Assembly (NCBI GenBank): GCA_030448265.1
Contig: JAUJNG010000010.1
Span: forward strand, 67,133 to 131,132
Length of the DNA: 64,000 bases
Origin: Abditibacterium sp.
GTDB lineage: Bacteria > Armatimonadota > Abditibacteriia > Abditibacteriales > Abditibacteriaceae
Direction: 5' to 3'
This document shows positions 59,998-64,000 of this stretch, in pieces. Both the position numbers and the translations under genes were made by a program. Position 1 is the stretch's first letter, and each line of letters starts with the position of its first letter. The notes beneath the pieces are model-generated. The model worked only from the letters and a program-made list of their open reading frames with translations, searched no databases and was not told where the DNA came from.

Positions 59998-62900
59998 ATG
60001 GCATCTGGAGATCGCCTCGGCGTGGAGTTGGTGAAGTGGGTCGTTATGCAAATCTGTCCCCATCTCAAGTGCAAAGCGGATAACCAGGACAACGCCACAT
60101 ATTGCGTTCGTTGCGGCAAAAAACTGCCTGAGCCGCACTTGCGCTTGCTGGGGCGCGGCCAGGAACTGCGCCACTTTCGCATTGTTGACTTGCTGGGCAA
60201 AGGCGGCTTTGGCGTGGTCTATCATGCCACTCACAAAGACTTAAACAAGAGCGTCGCTATCAAGGAGAACATAAGGCCCGACGAGGCCGGCGCCGGCACG
60301 CCGGCGGCCTCCAGCGAAGGGTTTCGCACGGCGGCATCCAATGAGCAGTTCCTTGAAGAAGCGAGGATTCTCGCCAGCCTGGATCACCCCAACCTGCCGG
60401 AAGTCAGCCATTATTTCATCGAAAACTACCACGCACAGGGCAGGAAGTATCCACGCCAGTATCTGGTGATGAAGTTCATTAGCGGGCGGAATCTGCTGGA
60501 AGAGATGGAGTGCAAAGGCCTGGCGAGGCTGGAAGAATCGGCCGCACTAGAGTTCATGGGGGACATTCTCGATGCTGTGATTTACCTTCACTCGCCCCAG
60601 CTCAACCGCCCCGAACCCATCATTCATCGCGACATCAAGCCGGAAAACATCATGATTACTCCGGAGGGCAAAGCGGTTTTGCTGGATTTGGGCATCGCCA
60701 AAGTAGGGGGCGAAGACGCCGCGACCAGAATGGGAGCGAAAGGTGCCGGAACTCCTGGTTATGCGCCTCCTGAACAGCGCATTGCAGACAGCACCAGCCA
60801 AAGCAGCGATATTTACGCTCTGGGTGCGACCTTTTATCACATTCTCACGGGACAGATTCCGCCCGACTCGTATGAACTGGAGTATGGCCAGGCGACGTTG
60901 ACGCCACTACGCCAACTCAATCCTGACGTTTCGGCTCCCGTTGCCGCCGCCATCGAGAAAGCGATGCAGTTGCGGCGGGAAAACCGCTTTGCCAGTGTGA
61001 ACGAGTTCAAGGAAGCACTCCAGGCGAAACCGGCACCGGCGCCCTCTTCACACCAACAAATCTGTCCCAACTTTGAATGCAGGGCGGATAATCGTGGCAC
61101 GGCGAAACATTGTGGGCGCTGCGGCACGGCTTTACTCGATCTGCTGGGGCGCGAAGCGATGTTGCGCAACCGCTACCGCATTGATGATCTGCTCGGTAGG
61201 GGCGGTCATGCGGCCGTCTATCGCGCCACCGATTTATTGAAGAATAGAATTGTTGCTCTCAAGGAAAACAAACGCAGTAAGGATTCGCCCTCCGATGAGC
61301 AGTTCTACGAGGAAGCCAGAATGCTGGCCCAGCTGGAGCATCCGAATCTGCCCGATGTCATTGACCAGTTCATCGAGCCGAACGGCAAACAGTGTCTGGT
61401 GATGGAGTTCGTGCCAGGGAAGAATCTGGAAGAAGTGGTCAAAGCCAGCAGCAGCGGGTTGAGCGAGCCGCACGCGTTAGGCTTGATGCAGGGCGTTTTT
61501 GACGCCGTGTCTTACCTGCATTCGCAAAAGCCACCAATTATCCACCGCGACATCAAGCCGTCGAACATTATTGTCACGCCCGAAAACCAGGCTGTTCTGG
61601 TCGATTTCGGCATCGCCAAAGTCGGCGGGAAGGACGTGAAGACCAGAAGCGGAGCGGGAGGCTGGACTGTTTACTATGCGCCGCTTGAACAGCTCAGTGG
61701 CGAGCGAACCAGCGAAAAAAGCGATGTTTATTCCCTGGGCGCGACTCTCTACTCTGTTTTGATGGGAGAACATCCTCCCAGCGCGCTGGCGTTGACACCA
61801 AAAGAAGAAAGAGCGAAATGGCGGCACGAGTTGAACCGCAGAGTGTCGCCTGCCCTTGCCGCTGCCATTGATAAGGCGCTGTCCACGCGCTTGGAGGACC
61901 GTTTCGCCAACGTGGAGCAGTTTAGAGAAGCCTTGCAGGTGAAAGCAGCGCCACCACCGCCGCCCCTACCTCCACAAATCTTTCCTGACCTTGAGTGCCC
62001 GGCGTGCAGGGCAAATAATCCTGACACCGCTGAATATTGTGAAGTTTGCGGCGGGCCGTTGGGCGTGGAGCCATCAAGCGCCGATTACTGGAATGAATTG
62101 GGAACTGCGCACTTCAATCAAGGCAAGTATGCCGAGGCGGAGGCTGCGTATCAAAAAGCAACACAGTTAGAGCCGTCAAACGCCAATTATTGGAACAACT
62201 TGGGCTTAGCGTGCGGAGAAAACGCACGTTATTTGGACAACTTGAACTTGGGCATGATGCACCCAGTGCAGGACAAGTATGCTGAAGCGGAGGCTGCACT
62301 TCTAAAGGCGACGCAGTTAGAACCATCGAGCGCCGATTGTTGGAACGGCTTGGGAAGTTCCCTCTTCCGACAGGACAAGTATGCCGAAGCCGAGACTGCA
62401 TTCCAGAAGGTGGCGCAGTTAGAGCCATCAAACGCTGATTACTGGAATAACTTGGGCTTGGCGCACCATAGCCAGCAGAAGTTCGACGAAGCCGAGGCTG
62501 CGTATCTAAAGGCGACCCAGTTAGAGCCATCAAACGCCGATTACTGGAGCAACTTAGGCTTAGCGCGTGGGATGCAGCAGAAGCATGGCGAAGCCGAGAC
62601 TGCATTCCGAAAGGCAACACAGATAAAGCCATCAGACGCCGAGTTCTGCTACAACTTGGGATCTGCCCTCTTCTGCCAGGACAAGTATGCCGAGGCGGAG
62701 ACTGCGTATCAAAAGGCGACGCAGTTAGAACCATCGAACGCCGATTACCAGAACAAATTGGGAAATGCCCTCTTCTGCCAGGAAAAGTTTGGCGAAGCCA
62801 GGATCGCATTTTATAAGGCGACGCAGTTGGAGCCGTCAAACGCACTTTACTGGAACAACTTGGGATTGGCGCGTGAGCGGCAGGAAAAGTATGTCGAAGC

Positions 62901-64000
62901 CGAAACCGCATTTCAAAAAGCAACGCAGTTAGATCCATCGAACGCAGATTACTGGAACAACTTGGGACGTTCCCTCTTCGAGCAAGACAGATATGCCGAA
63001 GCCGAAACCGCATTTCGAAAAGCAACACAGTTGGCGCCATCGGACGCACTTTACTGGAACAACCTGGGCTTGGCGCGCGAAAGACGGAACAAGTATGTCG
63101 AAGCCGAGACTGCGTATCAAAAAGCTGTGCAGTTGGAGCCATCGAACATTGATTACGGGAACAATTTGAGCCTGGCGCGCGCGAGGCAGAGTAAGGAGAC
63201 CGAAGCCGAGACTGCATCCAAGTTTCAAGAAGTAGAGCAAGTTCTCCGCAAGGCGGTGCAACAGTGGATTCTAAGGGTAGATCCTGGTATGCAGGATGGG
63301 ATAGGTAATGATCCCGTCAAGTTTTGGCTGACATTTGGGATAGGACTGCTCGCATTTGGGATAGGACTGCTCGTGATATTTGGGGTATTAGTCCTGCTTG
63401 GAACCTGGGCCGTTAATTCAGGAATAATAGGCTGGGCCATTCGCCACTGGGTTTGGATTGTCGCCGGAATGGTCACAATTGGGGCACTTTCGTCCAAAGA
63501 ATCCCGCAGTAACGCCTTCTCGGTTTTATTCTGTCTCGCTGTGATTCTTTTTAGCCTGGGATGGGGGCCGTTTAACAAAATATCCACGCCGCTGCCGGTC
63601 AAGGCGGGTTGGTTATCGAGTTGGTGGCAGTCACGGAACAAGCCGTCGGGAACTTCCGCCAATCGAAACAAGGTGTCGTCCGGTTCTCGCGGTTCTCTGC
63701 GCGGACAAGATAGCGCCGCGCCGCAGGACGAGAATCACTCACTGGTGCGGACGCTGACCGGACACAGCGGCGACGTGCATTCGCTCGCCTTCTCGCCGGA
63801 TGGCAGCACATTAGCCAGCGCGGGCAGTGACCCATATAACTTTGACGAAAAAACCAAGAAATTCAGAGTTGTAATTAAAGATAGAACGGTAAGGCTGTGG
63901 GATGTGCAAACGGGCCAGTTGAAGCGGACGTTGACGGGAAACAACGGCAAAAAACAGTCGCTCGCCTTCTCTCCAGACGGTGAGATATTAGCCGGAGCCG
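59998..64000 (+). CDS. Giant dual Ser/Thr protein kinase with three zinc ribbons, TPRs, TM segments and WD40 repeats (truncated by window end)
   Basis: Hand translation (frame of 60046, open to the end): LGKGGFGVVY...HRDIKPENIMIT...LLDLGIAK; second LGRGGHAAVY...HRDIKPSNIIVT...LVDFGIAK; then NADYWNNLGLA TPRs and GHSGDVHSLAFSPDGSTLASAGSD. Confidence 0.92.
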   Translation, partial: MASGDRLGVELVKWVVMQICPHLKCKADNQDNATYCVRCGKKLPEPHLRLLGRGQELRHFRIVDLLGKGGFGVVYHATHKDLNKSVAIKENIRPDEAGAGTPAASSEGFRTAASNEQFLEEARILASLDHPNLPEVSHYFIENYHAQGRKYPRQYLVMKFISGRNLLEEMECKGLARLEESAALEFMGDILDAVIYLHSPQLNRPEPIIHRDIKPENIMITPEGKAVLLDLGIAKVGGEDAATRMGAKGAGTPGYAPPEQRIADSTSQSSDIYALGATFYHILTGQIPPDSYELEYGQATLTPLRQLNPDVSAPVAAAIEKAMQLRRENRFASVNEFKEALQAKPAPAPSSHQQICPNFECRADNRGTAKHCGRCGTALLDLLGREAMLRNRYRIDDLLGRGGHAAVYRATDLLKNRIVALKENKRSKDSPSDEQFYEEARMLAQLEHPNLPDVIDQFIEPNGKQCLVMEFVPGKNLEEVVKASSSGLSEPHALGLMQGVFDAVSYLHSQKPPIIHRDIKPSNIIVTPENQAVLVDFGIAKVGGKDVKTRSGAGGWTVYYAPLEQLSGERTSEKSDVYSLGATLYSVLMGEHPPSALALTPKEERAKWRHELNRRVSPALAAAIDKALSTRLEDRFANVEQFREALQVKAAPPPPPLPPQIFPDLECPACRANNPDTAEYCEVCGGPLGVEPSSADYWNELGTAHFNQGKYAEAEAAYQKATQLEPSNANYWNNLGLACGENARYLDNLNLGMMHPVQDKYAEAEAALLKATQLEPSSADCWNGLGSSLFRQDKYAEAETAFQKVAQLEPSNADYWNNLGLAHHSQQKFDEAEAAYLKATQLEPSNADYWSNLGLARGMQQKHGEAETAFRKATQIKPSDAEFCYNLGSALFCQDKYAEAETAYQKATQLEPSNADYQNKLGNALFCQEKFGEARIAFYKATQLEPSNALYWNNLGLARERQEKYVEAETAFQKATQLDPSNADYWNNLGRSLFEQDRYAEAETAFRKATQLAPSDALYWNNLGLARERRNKYVEAETAYQKAVQLEPSNIDYGNNLSLARARQSKETEAETASKFQEVEQVLRKAVQQWILRVDPGMQDGIGNDPVKFWLTFGIGLLAFGIGLLVIFGVLVLLGTWAVNSGIIGWAIRHWVWIVAGMVTIGALSSKESRSNAFSVLFCLAVILFSLGWGPFNKISTPLPVKAGWLSSWWQSRNKPSGTSANRNKVSSGSRGSLRGQDSAAPQDENHSLVRTLTGHSGDVHSLAFSPDGSTLASAGSDPYNFDEKTKKFRVVIKDRTVRLWDVQTGQLKRTLTGNNGKKQSLAFSPDGEILAGA

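Noticed and set aside
62114-63217. 367-aa minus-strand ORF with repetitive Arg/Ser/Pro sequence
   Set aside because: Antisense translation of the TPR repeats of the kinase protein
62100-63240. Regular repeats that could be mistaken for a CRISPR or tandem repeat array
   Set aside because: They are in-frame TPR-coding units of about 34 aa in an open reading frame

Overview
The window reads as a bacterial chromosome segment carrying a large accessory island. From positions 1 to about 8.7 kb it is ordinary chromosome: a monofunctional-length GlmU, Prs, a MATE transporter, a thermonuclease, a pilin-like H-X9-DG protein and a YncE/phosphoesterase. The pilin-like protein resembles those of Armatimonadota/Abditibacteriota-type genomes (inference). 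From about 9 kb onward the DNA is accessory. (i) A defence-like cluster spans 10.5-21.9 kb: a KAP NTPase with a frameshift, a three-gene minus-strand operon (membrane-anchored Mrr-like nuclease plus two DUF4209-like paralogs with HEPN-like R-x4-H motifs), a divergent nuclease-STAND NTPase and a cytidine deaminase. (ii) A conjugation/replication module spans 22-32 kb, with an embedded DegT-type aminotransferase. (iii) A SARP/BTAD-NACHT-HEAT protein follows. (iv) A ParB, DUF932 and Cas4-like module follows, and two of its genes share a structured 5' leader. (v) An AT-rich segment (46.7-50 kb) carries cargo genes separated by repeated recombinase 3'-end fragments, bounded by an intact IS5-family copy, an IS1-family copy and a large serine recombinase. 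(vi) A Pycsar system (PycC + PycTM) is next. (vii) DinB and a replication protein follow. (viii) The window ends with a ClpA-like AAA+ ATPase followed by a giant dual-kinase/TPR/TM/WD40 protein that runs off the end. The most interesting signals are the convergent cargo/recombinase-tail units, the paired structured leaders upstream of ParB and DUF932, the Mrr plus DUF4209 pair, and the Clp plus dual-kinase operon. All calls come from reading the sequence; no database searches were run.
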